Part shown: one piece after another, positions 25,205-34,775 of the stretch
How the letters are laid out: each line of letters opens with the position of its first letter
How positions within the stretch are numbered: the first letter of the stretch is position 1
Source of the DNA: Actinomycetales bacterium
GTDB taxonomy: Bacteria > Actinomycetota > Actinomycetes > Mycobacteriales > Micromonosporaceae
Reading direction: 5' to 3'
Length of the DNA stretch: 64,000 nt
Assembly: GCA_002919305.1 (NCBI GenBank)
Contig: PKFB01000051.1
Span: forward strand, 32,001 to 96,000
Position numbers and translations under genes: made by a program
The notes under the pieces: model-generated
Seen by the model: the letters and a program-made list of their open reading frames with translations, nothing else
Told to the model about the DNA's origin: nothing
The model's database searches: none

Positions 25205-26662
25205 TCAGTCATCTATGGAGGAGCGGGTACGCCGGCCGGCGATCACATCGGTCAGGGCGGCGCACAACGCCACCAGCACGAAACCGATCGCCACCAGTAG
25301 GGCGGTGTCGAAGGCCCGCGCCCACTGATTCGAGACGCCCAACGCCGTGAAAAACGCCGTCCCGACCACGGCGATCCCGAGCGCCGCACCGATGCGTTGG
25401 CCGGTCTGAAGCACGCCGCCCGCGCTTCCGGCCCGCTGGAGCGGCACCTCCGACAGTGTCAGCGTCTGATTCGGGGAGATCACTAGCCCGCTGCCGGTGC
25501 CAGCGAGCAGGAGGGGAAGCACGGTAGCCCATGTCACATGGTCGGGGGAGACCAGATCCACCACCAACGCCGTCGCCCCTAGCCCCAGCCCGACCATAAC
25601 CAGGCCAACCACCACCAGTGGGCGTCCGTACCGAGTCACCCGTCGGCCTCCGAGCGCCGACGAGACCGCCGACCCCAACGCAAACGGTGTGATCGCCGCT
25701 CCGGCCGCCAGCGGACTGTAGCCCAGGCCGTTTTGCAGATACAGCGTGAAAATGAAGAAGATCGATGTGAAGCCGGCGAAGTACAGCAGCGCGATCAGGC
25801 AGCCCAGGCCGTAGGAGCGGCGATAGAACAGGGTCAGGTCCACCAACGGGGCGCCGGTCCGCGCGTACCGGCGTTCCCAGGCGAGGAACGCAACCAGCAC
25901 TGCCACCCCGAGCAGCGCCAAAGGCCATATCCGCTGGCCCTGCCACTGCCGCTCCTGCACCAGGGGCAGCAGGATCAGCACGAGCGCGCTCCCCAACAGC
26001 ACGACACCGAGCGGGTCGAGGGTTTGCCGCCGTCCGCTTCCGCGGGCGCAATGCTCCGGGATCAGATGCCAGGCCAGCGCTATCGCGGCGATCCCGACCG
26101 GCAGATTGACGTAGAAGATCCAGCGCCAGCCGTGCTCAGTCCCGCCTAGATGGATCAGCAGACCACCGAGCAGCGGACCGACCGCGGTGGAGACACCGAT
26201 CGTGGCGCCTAGCGCCCCGAAGGCGCGTCCCCGCTCCGCCCCTTGGAACAGCCGCTGGATCAGGCCGCTGACCTGGGGGTTGATGATCCCGCCGGCGAGG
26301 CCTTGAACCAGGCGGGCGGCGATTAGGAAGGCCGGGTTGGGAGCCATCCCCGCCGCCGCGCTGGCGGCGGTGAACAGCGCTACTCCGGCGATGAACACGT
26401 TGCGCTGGCCGTGGGTGTCCCCGAACCGCCCGGCCGGTACCAGAATCAACCCGAACGTGAGGGCGTAGCCGGACAGCACCCACTGCAGGTCGCTCTGATC
26501 GGCCTGCAACCCGTCCCGGATCGAGGGCAAGGCCACGTTGACGATGCTGACGTCCAGCAGTGTCATGAAGCCGGTGATCAGGCATACCGCCAGCGCTTTC
26601 CAGCGACGTGGGTCGGCGGTACCGGCCGGGCCAGCGCCCCCAGGGGTGGACGGGGCAGTCAT
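25205..26662 (-). CDS. MFS drug exporter, DHA2 (14-TM) family
   Basis: 485 residues from the ATG at 26662 (MTAPSTPGGA); the frame is open to 27031 but the extra N-terminus is hydrophilic and lies over the DUF2277 promoter. Start weakly supported. Seen: MTLLDVSIVNVALPSI in helix 1 (DHA2 motif D1), GRFGDTHGQRNVF (motif A), a large set of hydrophobic segments, GGIINPQVSGLIQRLF, GPLLGGLLIHLGGTEHGWRWIFYVNLPVG (motif C) and APLVDLTLF, all as in EmrB/QacA exporters. Transports drugs or own metabolites by proton antiport. Confidence 0.9.
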   Translation of the reverse strand: MTAPSTPGGAGPAGTADPRRWKALAVCLITGFMTLLDVSIVNVALPSIRDGLQADQSDLQWVLSGYALTFGLILVPAGRFGDTHGQRNVFIAGVALFTAASAAAGMAPNPAFLIAARLVQGLAGGIINPQVSGLIQRLFQGAERGRAFGALGATIGVSTAVGPLLGGLLIHLGGTEHGWRWIFYVNLPVGIAAIALAWHLIPEHCARGSGRRQTLDPLGVVLLGSALVLILLPLVQERQWQGQRIWPLALLGVAVLVAFLAWERRYARTGAPLVDLTLFYRRSYGLGCLIALLYFAGFTSIFFIFTLYLQNGLGYSPLAAGAAITPFALGSAVSSALGGRRVTRYGRPLVVVGLVMVGLGLGATALVVDLVSPDHVTWATVLPLLLAGTGSGLVISPNQTLTLSEVPLQRAGSAGGVLQTGQRIGAALGIAVVGTAFFTALGVSNQWARAFDTALLVAIGFVLVALCAALTDVIAGRRTRSSIDD

Positions 26663-26908
26663 CCGGGACGCTGGGGGCCGTGACTCGGATGGTGTGTTCT
26701 CAGGCGCAGGTCTGTTCACTGAAGTCACCGAAGGTTTGTCTACCAGGCGGACACCGGCGTTGGTCGGGGTTCGCCGGATGTAGGCGCCGATATCGGCGTA
26801 CCAGCGGCACCCGACGGCTCGGCTGGTCTCCGCTGGACCGTTGGGGTCTAGGGGTGAGGGAGGAGTTAGAGATCCAGGAATGTCAGAGACGCTTCCTAGA
26901 CTCCGGGT

Positions 26909-27124
26909 ATGTGCCGCAGCATCAAAACTCTTCGTGAACCCTACAGCGTCAATGTGACGGATGCGGACATCCACGCCGCAGCGTTGCAATACGTCCGCAA
27001 GGTAAGTGGCTTCAGGGCGCCGGCGGCGCACAATGCCGAGGCGTTCAACGCCGCCGTCGAGGCGGTCGCGGCCGCTACCCGCACCCTCTTGAACAACCTG
27101 CAGGTCAAGGGACGTCGGGCCTGA
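26909..27124 (+). CDS. DUF2277 family protein
   Basis: A 71-residue protein beginning MCRSIKTLREP, the diagnostic start of DUF2277, followed by DIHAAALQYVRKVSGFRAPAAHNAEAFNAAVEAVAAATRTLLNNL. Complete for the family, which is widespread in actinobacteria. The two helices around the conserved RKVSGFR segment have no assigned function. Stand-alone gene. Confidence 0.92.
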   Translation: MCRSIKTLREPYSVNVTDADIHAAALQYVRKVSGFRAPAAHNAEAFNAAVEAVAAATRTLLNNLQVKGRRA

Positions 27125-27155
27125 CGCGGCCCGCTCGGTGACTCGGCCAGTTCAA

Positions 27156-27190
27156 GGCAGTCGGCTCAGGGCAGTCGGTTCAGGGCAGAG
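27156..27190. repeat. Short tandem repeat, 14-bp unit
   Basis: Two copies of GGCAGTCGG(C/T)TCAG at 27156-27169 and 27170-27183 followed by a partial third (GGCAGAG), 32 bp after the DUF2277 stop. No protein-coding meaning seen. Confidence 0.7.
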
Positions 27191-27646
27191 TCACCTGATC
27201 CGTCCCGGTCGCGGCTCGGGCGGACGACCGCTTACGGAAAACCGTCCTGTGGGCGTTCGGTGATTCGTGTGGGCCGCGATGAGGCGCAAGCTGCGGTCAC
27301 AGCGCAAGTGAACACCGAGGCGCCATCGGTGGTGATTTCCGCTTCTCATTGATTGGGAGAGCGGCGCGGATGCCGTTAGCGCTGTCGCGCCGATGAAGTC
27401 ACGATCACACTGTCCGCTGTCGGATTCCGGACAATATCTCACGCCATTCCTCAGGTGGAGATCGCGCTATTACCTGAGCGATCAACGGCGATGCTCAAAT
27501 TTTTATCAAGTCTCCCTGATCATGGGATTTTCTCGTATTAGAGTTGTTTTCTCTTGCTAGGGTTTGTGATGTAGATCTCATCTCCGGTCATGGAGTTCGG
27601 TGAAATGGTTACTGTCCATGGTCGGTAGGGCTGGGGTGCTGACACG
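27191..27646. other. Intergenic region with an AT-rich patch
   Basis: No gene found. From about 27490 to 27620 the sequence is clearly lower in GC than its surroundings (for example TCAAATTTTTATCAAGTC and ATTAGAGTTGTTTTCTC). This is likely the old promoter region of the decayed genes that follow. Confidence 0.4.
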
Positions 27647-28684
27647 ATGATCCTGAGTAGTAGTGATTCCGCAGGTCAGGAGAGGGCTAAAACGAGCATC
27701 AGGATCGCGCTCGCGATGTTTGTCACCGCATTGGGGTGCGCCCTAGGACAACTCGCCGATGGTATCCCCCGAACCCTAGCGGGATGGTTTTTCTGATCGC
27801 CAGCTCTCTGCTTACCGGGACCTCTCGGGGCTGCTGGAAATATCTCTCCCAACCAGGTGGCTCGCCGCGTTCCTTCATGTGATTAGCCGGATCATTAAAA
27901 ACTCCTGGGCGCGGGCCGGTGTGGCGTTAAGTCTGGCGGCCTTGCTCACCGGCCTTCTCGGGTCCCACCTTTAGCCCGCGGTGGGGAAAAGTATATTCGG
28001 CTGTGAACCTCCCACCGAGATCCGAATGGCGACCTCGCCGGAAGGAGTAAAGACCGCTCGTTCCCTCGCGGAGGCGTTCGAACGCGACAGCGTTTCCGCT
28101 TTCGATCGATGCCTGCAAGTCAACGTGCTGGTGTACACGGCCCCGGCCCGGGACGTCTACGTGGGTCTGGAGGACGGGTGGCGCACGAGTATTTAACGCG
28201 GGTAGGACCGCGGCCGGACCTGTGGCTGCCGGGGACCACGCTGCTGTCTGACACCGACCGCACTATCTCCCTGACCCAGGACCCGCTAAGCGTCCCCTCC
28301 GCCCAGGTGAACACGCGCCTTGTCGCCAGCGGCGACATGGGCTTTGAGGAGGCCAGCCCGCTGCGCACCCTTGTCCTGTTCACCGACGGGGAGGACACGG
28401 AGGGCGCCTTCGACCCCGACACGGTGGTGCAGGTGGTGCACAACAGCGGCGTACGTGTGTTCGCTCTGGTCCTGGGAGGCGCGCGGTGCGTCACCGATGT
28501 CCTGATCAGAGTGACCGAGGCCAATCTTGGGCGGTGCTACGACGTCACTCTCGACGCCCTCAACGCCAGCTTCCGTGATCTGTTCACCCTGCTGTGGGGA
28601 GAGCGTGATGCGTACCTTAACCATGAAGCGGACGCCCCGAAGCGGGGCCACGACGGTTCCTCGAAGTCCGAAGCAAAGAGGTAG
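27647..28684 (+). pseudogene. Decayed membrane-anchored substrate-binding/vWA-domain protein
   Basis: Pieces in one order but three frames: 27647-27796 (MILSSSDSAGQERAK plus a hydrophobic helix), then a T5 run where the frame shifts; a segment with the anchor AGVALSLAALLTGLLGSHL; an in-frame TAG at 27972-27974; then CEPPTEIRMATSPEGVKTARSLAEAFER and VLVYTAPARDVYVGLEDGWR; a one-base loss near 28186; then EYLTRVGPRPDLWLPGTTLL and the end of a vWA domain (RTLVLFTDGEDTEG, SGVRVFALVLGG). The front half of the vWA domain, including the metal-site DxSxS, is missing. Intact relatives are large extracytoplasmic proteins joining a periplasmic-binding fold to a vWA domain. Confidence 0.8.
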
Positions 28685-29915
28685 GAGCCGGCCTTGGGGC
28701 TCCCTCCTCATCGAGACGGCCATCGGTCTGGCGATCGCGGTGGTCATCGACCTGCTCGGCCCGCCACCGTTGCCGTGGCTGGACGACAGCGAGAAGCTGG
28801 AGCCGGGCAGTTGGTGATCCTCACCGGCAGCGACGACGGGCACGGGGAGCAGCGTCAAGAGCTGATCAATCAGTGGAACTCGCTTGATGGAGTTCCCGAG
28901 GCGATCCTCATCGACGCCGGTTCACTCGCCGAGCAGCAACGCGCCACGATGCTGCAGCACGTCCAAACCGAGCACAGCGAGGTCGACGTCTTCAACCTCG
29001 ACGTGACGATGACGGCGGGGTTCGCCGAGGCGGGATACATCCGGCCGTTGGACCGGGACAGGCTGGACACCTTCAGATTCCTGAAGGCCCCCTGCAGACC
29101 TGCGAATACGAGGGAAAACTGTGGTGCCTGCCGTTCAACACCGACGCAGGCCTGCTGTTCTACCGCGCTGATCTGCCGATCGATTTCGAACCACCGACCG
29201 GATGGTCGACCATGCTGAGCGTCATCGATAACGCGCAGGCCGCGACACCGCAGCAGATGGCGTCGATGGCCGGTTACGCCACCCAACTGGCTGATTACGA
29301 AGGCTTGGTGGTTAACGCGATCGAGATCATCCGGGCGATGGGGGAGAGGTGGTCGATGACGACGGCAATGTCGTCGACAGCCCGGAAGCGTGCCACGCGT
29401 TGGATTGGCTCCGCGACGGACTCAACAACGAACGGATCACCCTTTCGGACTCCCGCGGCTTTGACGAGGCGGGAACCACCCAGGCCTTCCGCGACGACAG
29501 AGTCTTGATGATGCGGAACTAGCCGGTCGCCTACCGGACACTCACCAACACCGACCAGGGCACCTCACCGGTCCCCTTCGCCATGGCCAAACTGCCCGGC
29601 GGCAGTGTCCTTGGTGGACAGAACCTCGCTATCTCCAGCCACACCGATCAGCCCATCGCCGCTCAAGAACTGATCGAGTTTCTCACCAGCCCCTACAGCC
29701 AACGCCTGCTGTTCGAATGCGGCGGCTACGCGGCCACCCAGGAGATCGTGTACTTCGATTCGGGAGTGCAGCGGGAACACCCCTACGCCAGCACACTCCT
29801 GGAGGCGGTGCGGACCGCGCGGCCCCGGAGCCCGCGGCACAAGCCATTCTTCACCATTCCTCAATGTCCTCCGTTGCGGGATCTTGAACCTGACTGCCGG
29901 GAGCGACAGGATTGA
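28608..29915 (+). pseudogene. Decayed extracellular solute-binding protein (ABC type 1-like)
   Basis: Starts at ATG 28608 inside the end of the previous pseudogene. An N-terminal signal anchor (SLLIETAIGLAIAVVIDLL) is followed, in a new frame from about 28803, by LVILTGSDDGHGEQRQELINQWN and TEHSEVDVFNLDVTMTAGFAEAGYIRPL. After a CCCCC run near 29090 the next frame gives KLWCLPFNTDAGLLFYRADL. After a GGGGG run near 29340 a further frame gives VVDSPEACHALDWLRDGLN. An in-frame TAG at 29520-29522 interrupts RN-PVAYRTL, after which the frame continues to SPYSQRLLFECGGYAATQ. Each frameshift is a one-base loss in a G or C run. The fold is that of family 1 sugar-binding proteins; no permease genes accompany it. 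Confidence 0.85.
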
Positions 29916-32245
29916 TCCTCGTCGCCAGGAGATCCCTGGTACGCCGAATGCGTAGTAGGTTGCCCGCCATGCCGCGATCATCAGCACCAGCCGGTGAAGG
30001 CGCGTCCACCGACGGTGGCGTCCCGCCTCCTGACCAGCCCTCGGCCCTGGGGGAGGAGCCTGCGACCGAGTCGATGGTCGGGGCGAGTGACGAGGAACGG
30101 TTGGCTCGACACCTGACCGGTACACCACGGCGACTCGTGGACCTGATCGCGGTCGGCGTCGGTCTGTTCGCGATCCATCAGGTGTTCCGGCCGTTGAGTC
30201 AGGGCACCCAGTACTACCTGATCCTCTTTCTGGCCGCCGTTTTGCCTTTGACGTTCCTGTGTTACCGGTCGGGCCTGACGCTTCCGACATGGCTTCGGCC
30301 CCGTCGCGGACGGGCGGCCGGCGCAGGGGACACGGGGACCGCGGCGACGGATGAGGCCGTGGAAAACCCGCGGAGCGACGCGGTGGGGGCCCGATGGCGG
30401 GAGAATCCGAGCCCGCTGGACTGGGTCCTGGCGGGCGTCGCGTTGCTGGTGTGCCTGTACCCGGTGCTGCCGGTGTCCCTTGGGGACGCCGGCGGTGGGT
30501 TCAACGCATTCCTGGACCGGCAGGGGAGTCTCGTCCTTCTTGATGTGGTGATGGGCGGAATCCTGCTGGTGTTGATCTTGGAGGCGTGTCGACGCGCCAC
30601 CGGCTGGGCGCTGCCTGTGGTGTGTCTGCTGTTTTTGGCCTACTCCTACTACGGCGGCTATTTGCCGGCGTCCTGGGCGATCGCCCACTTGGGCGTCGAC
30701 TTCGATCAGATCATCAACGGCCTGTACAACAACCAGAGCGGGTTCTACGGCGTACCACTGGATGTCGCCGCCACCTACATCGTGCTGTTCACCATCTACG
30801 GTGGGGTGCTCGAACTGTCCGGCGCGGGCCGTTTCTTTGTGGACCTGTCGGTGGCCGCGTTTCGGCGGTCAACCACCGCCGCCGGGCGTACCACGGTCGC
30901 GGCCGGCTTCCTGTTGGGCAGCGTGTCCGGGTCAGGGTCGGCGACCGCGGTGAGCATCGGAACCGTGACCTGGCCGATCCTGCGGCGCGCCGGGTACCCG
31001 CCGGAGCCAGCCGGTGGGATGCTCGCGGCGGCTGGGATCGGCGCCATCCTCTCACCTCCGACATTGGGCGCCGCGGCCTTCATCATCGCCGAGTACCTCG
31101 GGGTGTCCTACCTGACGGTGCTGGGTTGGGCGTTGATCCCGACCTTGCTGTACTACCTGGGAATCCTGCTGGCCGTAGAGTTCGACGCCCGTCGCTTCGG
31201 GGTGCGCCCGGTGGAGGTCGCGGCGGCCTCGCCGTGGCGGCTGCTGGGACGTTTCGGATACCACTTTCTGTCGCTGTTCGTGATCGTCGCCCTGCTGGCG
31301 ATGAACATCTCCGCCACCCGCGCGGTCGTATACGCCACCGGTGTGGCGCTGCTGCTGTCCTTTTTGGACCGTTCACATTGGCCGACACCCCGACGGCTGT
31401 ACACCGCACTCGCCGACAGTGTGCGCGCGGTGATCCCGGTGGTGGCGGTCTGTGCGGCGGCCGGAGTCATCACCTCCACCATCACCCGCACCGGACTGGG
31501 GCTGCAGCTGGCGTCACTGCTGGTACGCGGCGCCGAAAGCATCACGGAGCATCCCACGGCCGTCCTGGCACTCACCGTGCTCTTCGCGGCGATCGCGGTG
31601 AGCCTGTTGGGCCTGGCGGTGCCGGTGACCGCCTCGTTCATCATCGCCTGGGTCATCATCGCCCCCGCCCTGCTGGATCTGGACGTGAGCGCCCCGCAAG
31701 TGGCGATGTTCGTCTTCTATTACGCGGTACTCTCCGAGGTCACCCCACCGACAGCGCTGGCCGCGGTGTCGGCCGCCGCCATCACCGGCGGACGCGTGAT
31801 GGCGACCATGATGCAGGCAGCCCGGTACGCGCTGCCCGCGTTCTGCGTACCGATCGCGTTTGTCCTCACCGACGCTGGCGCCTACCTGCTGGGCCGGGGT
31901 GGGCCGTCAGACATCGCCTGGGCCGTGGGGGTGGCGGCGATCGCCGTGGTCGCGCTCGCCATGACCACAGCGGGTTGGATCCGGCGTCAGGCCAGCCCGG
32001 GCGAGCGGGTCCTCACCGGCGCGGCTGCGGTGCTGTTGCTCTACCTGGCGCCGGTCACCATCGCCATCGGCCTGTGTGCGCTGGTCGTCGCCGTTGTGCT
32101 GCACCTGATGCGTGTATCCCGACAGGCCGCGCGGCGGTCTGAGGCGGGGCACGACACCGTCCCGGCGGGTGGTGAGCGCGTCACGGTCCCGGTGGATGGT
32201 GACCGACGTCCGGATCCCCCGAACCCCCGGAAGGAGAACCCATGA
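29912..32245 (+). CDS. TRAP transporter fused 4TM/12TM permease (TAXI-associated)
   Basis: 777 residues from TTG 29912, or about 758 from ATG 29969 (MPRSSAPAGEG). The first 80 residues are hydrophilic and the start is uncertain. A small 4-helix DctQ-like part (about 75-240) is fused to a DctM-like part of about 12 helices. Signatures: YGVPLDVAATYIVLFTIYG, GSVSGSGSATAVSIGTVTWPIL, GGMLAAAGIGAILSPPTLGAAAFIIAEYLG and SEVTPPTALAAVSAAAITGG. Fusion of both membrane subunits is the rule for transporters using TAXI receptors, and the next gene encodes one, overlapping by 4 bp. Imports an unknown organic acid or amino acid by sodium or proton symport. Confidence 0.92.
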   Translation: MILVARRSLVRRMRSRLPAMPRSSAPAGEGASTDGGVPPPDQPSALGEEPATESMVGASDEERLARHLTGTPRRLVDLIAVGVGLFAIHQVFRPLSQGTQYYLILFLAAVLPLTFLCYRSGLTLPTWLRPRRGRAAGAGDTGTAATDEAVENPRSDAVGARWRENPSPLDWVLAGVALLVCLYPVLPVSLGDAGGGFNAFLDRQGSLVLLDVVMGGILLVLILEACRRATGWALPVVCLLFLAYSYYGGYLPASWAIAHLGVDFDQIINGLYNNQSGFYGVPLDVAATYIVLFTIYGGVLELSGAGRFFVDLSVAAFRRSTTAAGRTTVAAGFLLGSVSGSGSATAVSIGTVTWPILRRAGYPPEPAGGMLAAAGIGAILSPPTLGAAAFIIAEYLGVSYLTVLGWALIPTLLYYLGILLAVEFDARRFGVRPVEVAAASPWRLLGRFGYHFLSLFVIVALLAMNISATRAVVYATGVALLLSFLDRSHWPTPRRLYTALADSVRAVIPVVAVCAAAGVITSTITRTGLGLQLASLLVRGAESITEHPTAVLALTVLFAAIAVSLLGLAVPVTASFIIAWVIIAPALLDLDVSAPQVAMFVFYYAVLSEVTPPTALAAVSAAAITGGRVMATMMQAARYALPAFCVPIAFVLTDAGAYLLGRGGPSDIAWAVGVAAIAVVALAMTTAGWIRRQASPGERVLTGAAAVLLLYLAPVTIAIGLCALVVAVVLHLMRVSRQAARRSEAGHDTVPAGGERVTVPVDGDRRPDPPNPRKENP

Positions 32246-33363
32246 ACCGGTGGGCCCCACTCAACCCCCATGCCCTCCCCCGCCTTCTCCAGTGGTGTGG
32301 ACGACGGCGCCATCGAGGCGCGACACAGCGGTGGTGGGGAGGGAGTCGGCCCCGCAGATCGCTGACCGCGGTCGTGGCGACCGGGATGCTACTGACCGCG
32401 ACGGTCGTCGGCTGTGGTGGACAGCGCGAGGGAGCCGGCAGCGACACCGGCGGCGAGGTCACCTGCCAGCTGGAGCGGACCACCAGAATCACGATCGCCA
32501 CCGGTAACGCCACCGGCGTCTATTACGCGATCGGCGGTGCCCTCGCCGATCAGATCACCAACGCCGAAGGTAGTCGGCTGCGTGCTACCGCCGCCGAGAC
32601 CGGAGCCAGTGTCCAAAACATTCAGCAGGTGGTGGCCGGGGAGTATCAGGTCGCTTTCTCACTCGCCGACACCGCCGCTGATGCGGTCAATGGCGAGGGA
32701 GCGTTCGACGAGCCGCAGCCCATCGAGGCGCTCGCCCGTATCTACACCAACTACACCCACGTCATTGTGCGCGCCGACTCCGGCATCGAATCCGTCGCCG
32801 ACATGGCGGGGGCCCGGGTCTCGACCGGCTCGCCGAACTCTGGCACCGAGGTGATCGCCAACCGCCTGCTGCAGGCTGCGGGTCTGGACCCCGCCAGTGA
32901 CCTGAGCGCCCAGCGTCTGGACCTCACCAGCTCCGTCGACGCCTTGCGCGACGGCACCATCGACGCCCTGTTCTGGTCCGGTGGGCTGCCCACACCGGGG
33001 ATCACCGATCTGTTCACCACCGCCGGCGACCAGGTGCGGTTTATCGACATCACCCCGCTGCTGCCCGAGCTACAGGAGATCAATCCGGTGTATGAGGAGG
33101 GGGAGATCGCCGCTGAGGTCTACGGCACCGACGCCGACGTGCCGACGATTGTGGTCCCCAACCTGCTCGTGGTCCGCGATGACCTGGACGCCAACGTCGC
33201 CTGCATCGTGACCCGCACCCTCTTTGAAAGCCAGCCGGAGCTGGCCGAAGTGAACTCCGCCGCCGAGGACATCAGTCTGCAGACCGCGCGGGCCACCGAC
33301 CCGGTGCCACTGCACCGGGGCGCGGTGGTGGCCTTGGACGAGTTGGGCGCGCCCGACGCGTAA
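32242..33363 (+). CDS. TAXI-family TRAP solute-receptor lipoprotein
   Basis: A 373-residue protein with GGAAGGAGA before the ATG, whose first base pairs overlap the permease stop (ATGA). A basic leader ends in the lipobox TATVVGC, so Cys58 is probably acylated; the 40-residue pre-hydrophobic region is long for a lipoprotein signal. The TAXI core follows: ITIATGNATGVYYAIGGALADQI, TAAETGASVQNIQQVVAGEYQVAFSLADTA, VIVRADSGIESVADMAGARVSTGSPNSGTEVIANRLL, FWSGGLPTPGITDLF. It captures the substrate outside the cell and delivers it to the fused permease. Confidence 0.93.
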   Translation: MNRWAPLNPHALPRLLQWCGRRRHRGATQRWWGGSRPRRSLTAVVATGMLLTATVVGCGGQREGAGSDTGGEVTCQLERTTRITIATGNATGVYYAIGGALADQITNAEGSRLRATAAETGASVQNIQQVVAGEYQVAFSLADTAADAVNGEGAFDEPQPIEALARIYTNYTHVIVRADSGIESVADMAGARVSTGSPNSGTEVIANRLLQAAGLDPASDLSAQRLDLTSSVDALRDGTIDALFWSGGLPTPGITDLFTTAGDQVRFIDITPLLPELQEINPVYEEGEIAAEVYGTDADVPTIVVPNLLVVRDDLDANVACIVTRTLFESQPELAEVNSAAEDISLQTARATDPVPLHRGAVVALDELGAPDA

Positions 33364-33386
33364 AGCCGGCTCAGCGCTTTAAAAGG

Positions 33387-33437
33387 AGGGGTACGCCCGC
33401 CGTGGCGATCGATGGCGCTTCGCGTGGGCGTACCCCT
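33387..33437 (+). terminator. Hairpin terminator of the TRAP-TAXI operon
   Basis: Perfect 12-bp arms AGGGGTACGCCC (33387-33398) and GGGCGTACCCCT (33426-33437) around a 27-nt loop, 23 bp after the TAXI stop. Both arms contain the recurrent GGTACGC/GCGTACC word. Confidence 0.7.
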
Positions 33438-33814
33438 GTGCCGTCGTGGTCGTCAGTGTGACGCGGTTGTCTCAGCGGTACCCGTCGAGTCGATCCGGGC
33501 ACGGTGGCCGGGGCCTGATTTCGGTCTATGGCGAATCAGGCCATGAGGAACCGGCTCATCGTGGCGCAGGCGGACCGGGCGTCGATGGGTACGGATGGGG
33601 CTGCGACGGCGCAGGGTGACTCCTTGCCGGACTTGTGGTCCTCAAGGGCCCTGACTCGGTCGCCCCCAGTGAATGCGGTGTGCGGTGAGGCTGTTTTGCC
33701 ACGCCCGTCAACCCCGCTGATCGTGGCGTGGACGCATCGCACGATGTCGGCGAGGCCCACACGCTCAACAGGGCTGTCGGGCCGGTGAGGCCGGATCAGG
33801 GAGCCTGCTGCTCG
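33438..33814. other. Intergenic region between convergent genes
   Basis: Nothing recognisable. Open frames on both strands (33528-33788 plus, 33536-33760 minus) lack family resemblance and a ribosome-binding site, and are probably chance. Confidence 0.4.
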
Positions 33815-34318
33815 TCAGCAGGAGGCGATCATCACGTCGACACCCTGTCCGTAGCGGTTGATCTGTTCGACGGACAGCTCCCAACGCCACTGGCCACCCT
33901 CATAGCGGATGACGTTGTTACCGCTGGCCGAACCGCGGGTCCAGGTCACCATGGCCATGGAGGTGTCGTGGAGCTGCACGTTGGTGATGGTGAACGGGGT
34001 ACCAGGGTCAGGGTCGCATGCCTGCTCGCCCTGCACGTAATCATCCTGGGAGACGGCGTTCCGTCCGGTCTGGGTGAGTAGCTCCCAGGCGGCCGCGTAG
34101 TCCCCGGCCGCGTACAGGTCCATCCACCGTTGTGCGCCCTCCCGTGCTCCGTCCACGGTCTGGGGATCCGCGGCGCCCGCCGATTCCAGAATGGCCTGGG
34201 CGGTAGGGGTCTCAGTCGTGTTCGAGGAATCGGATCCGGAATCCGGATCCGAGGAGCACGCCAGGAGAGGGGAACAAGCCACGAGAAGCAGTAATGGACT
34301 CCAGGAACGTGACGACAT
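33815..34318 (-). CDS. Small secreted lipoprotein
   Basis: A 167-residue protein starting at ATG 34318, with AAAGGA upstream. Signal sequence ends in the lipobox SPLLAC (Cys21), followed by a Ser/Asp/Thr linker (SSDPDSGSDSSNTTETPT). The mature domain resembles small NTF2/DUF4878-like folds: ARE-GAQRWMDLYAAGDYAAAWELLTQTGRNAVSQDDYVQ, then an antiparallel sheet ending in YEGGQWRWELSVEQINRYGQG. Domain of unknown role on the outer face of the membrane. Stand-alone. Confidence 0.75.
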   Translation of the reverse strand: MSSRSWSPLLLLVACSPLLACSSDPDSGSDSSNTTETPTAQAILESAGAADPQTVDGAREGAQRWMDLYAAGDYAAAWELLTQTGRNAVSQDDYVQGEQACDPDPGTPFTITNVQLHDTSMAMVTWTRGSASGNNVIRYEGGQWRWELSVEQINRYGQGVDVMIASC

Positions 34319-34775
34319 AGGAATTCCTTTCCTCAGGGGACAGGTTCCCGCGTCGGTGTGGTGGGGCTTGCATCGCGTGAGCGATCGCGTGATCACTTCT
34401 GCGATCAAGCCGCCAAACTGTCGGCTATCCGACAGCGGGACGACACATCATGACCTAAGGGCCGCTCCGATGGGGGGCGCTCATCCACCGTCTGGTTGAT
34501 CAAGAAGTCGAATCGGCTGAGGGCAGCATCGTGAGATCAGTCTGAGATTCATTGTTTTTGTAGATGGTTTGTTTTCCAATCAAACTATTGACAGCCTGGA
34601 AGTGGGCGTGTGAATCTGTGGAGCGGGATCGCGCTAGGAGCATGGGGACATTCCGCGTCGCATGGTTTACGCGCGCCTGGATTCGGTCCCGTCCGAATTT
34701 CTGAAGGCTCTGGGGAAAGCCTTCAGGACCTCCGGCTCGCGTTCGACACTCGTCCACCTGAGCCTTGGGGGCACG
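34319..34775. other. Divergent promoter region upstream of the LPMO gene
   Basis: No gene. A hairpin CTGTCGG-CTAT-CCGACAG occupies 34418-34435. An AT-rich stretch (34545-34590) leads to a consensus TTGACA at 34588-34593, the best -35 for the LPMO gene; the matching -10 is poor. No TGGGAGCGCTCCCA-type cellulase operator was seen. Confidence 0.45.

Noticed and set aside
30586..32142. 518-codon plus-strand frame inside the TRAP permease gene
   Set aside because: Arg/Gly/His-rich out-of-frame reading of the permease, which itself is a clean membrane protein.
33528..33788. Possible transposase remnant between the TAXI gene and the lipoprotein gene
   Set aside because: No DDE or HTH motif and no terminal inverted repeats could be seen.
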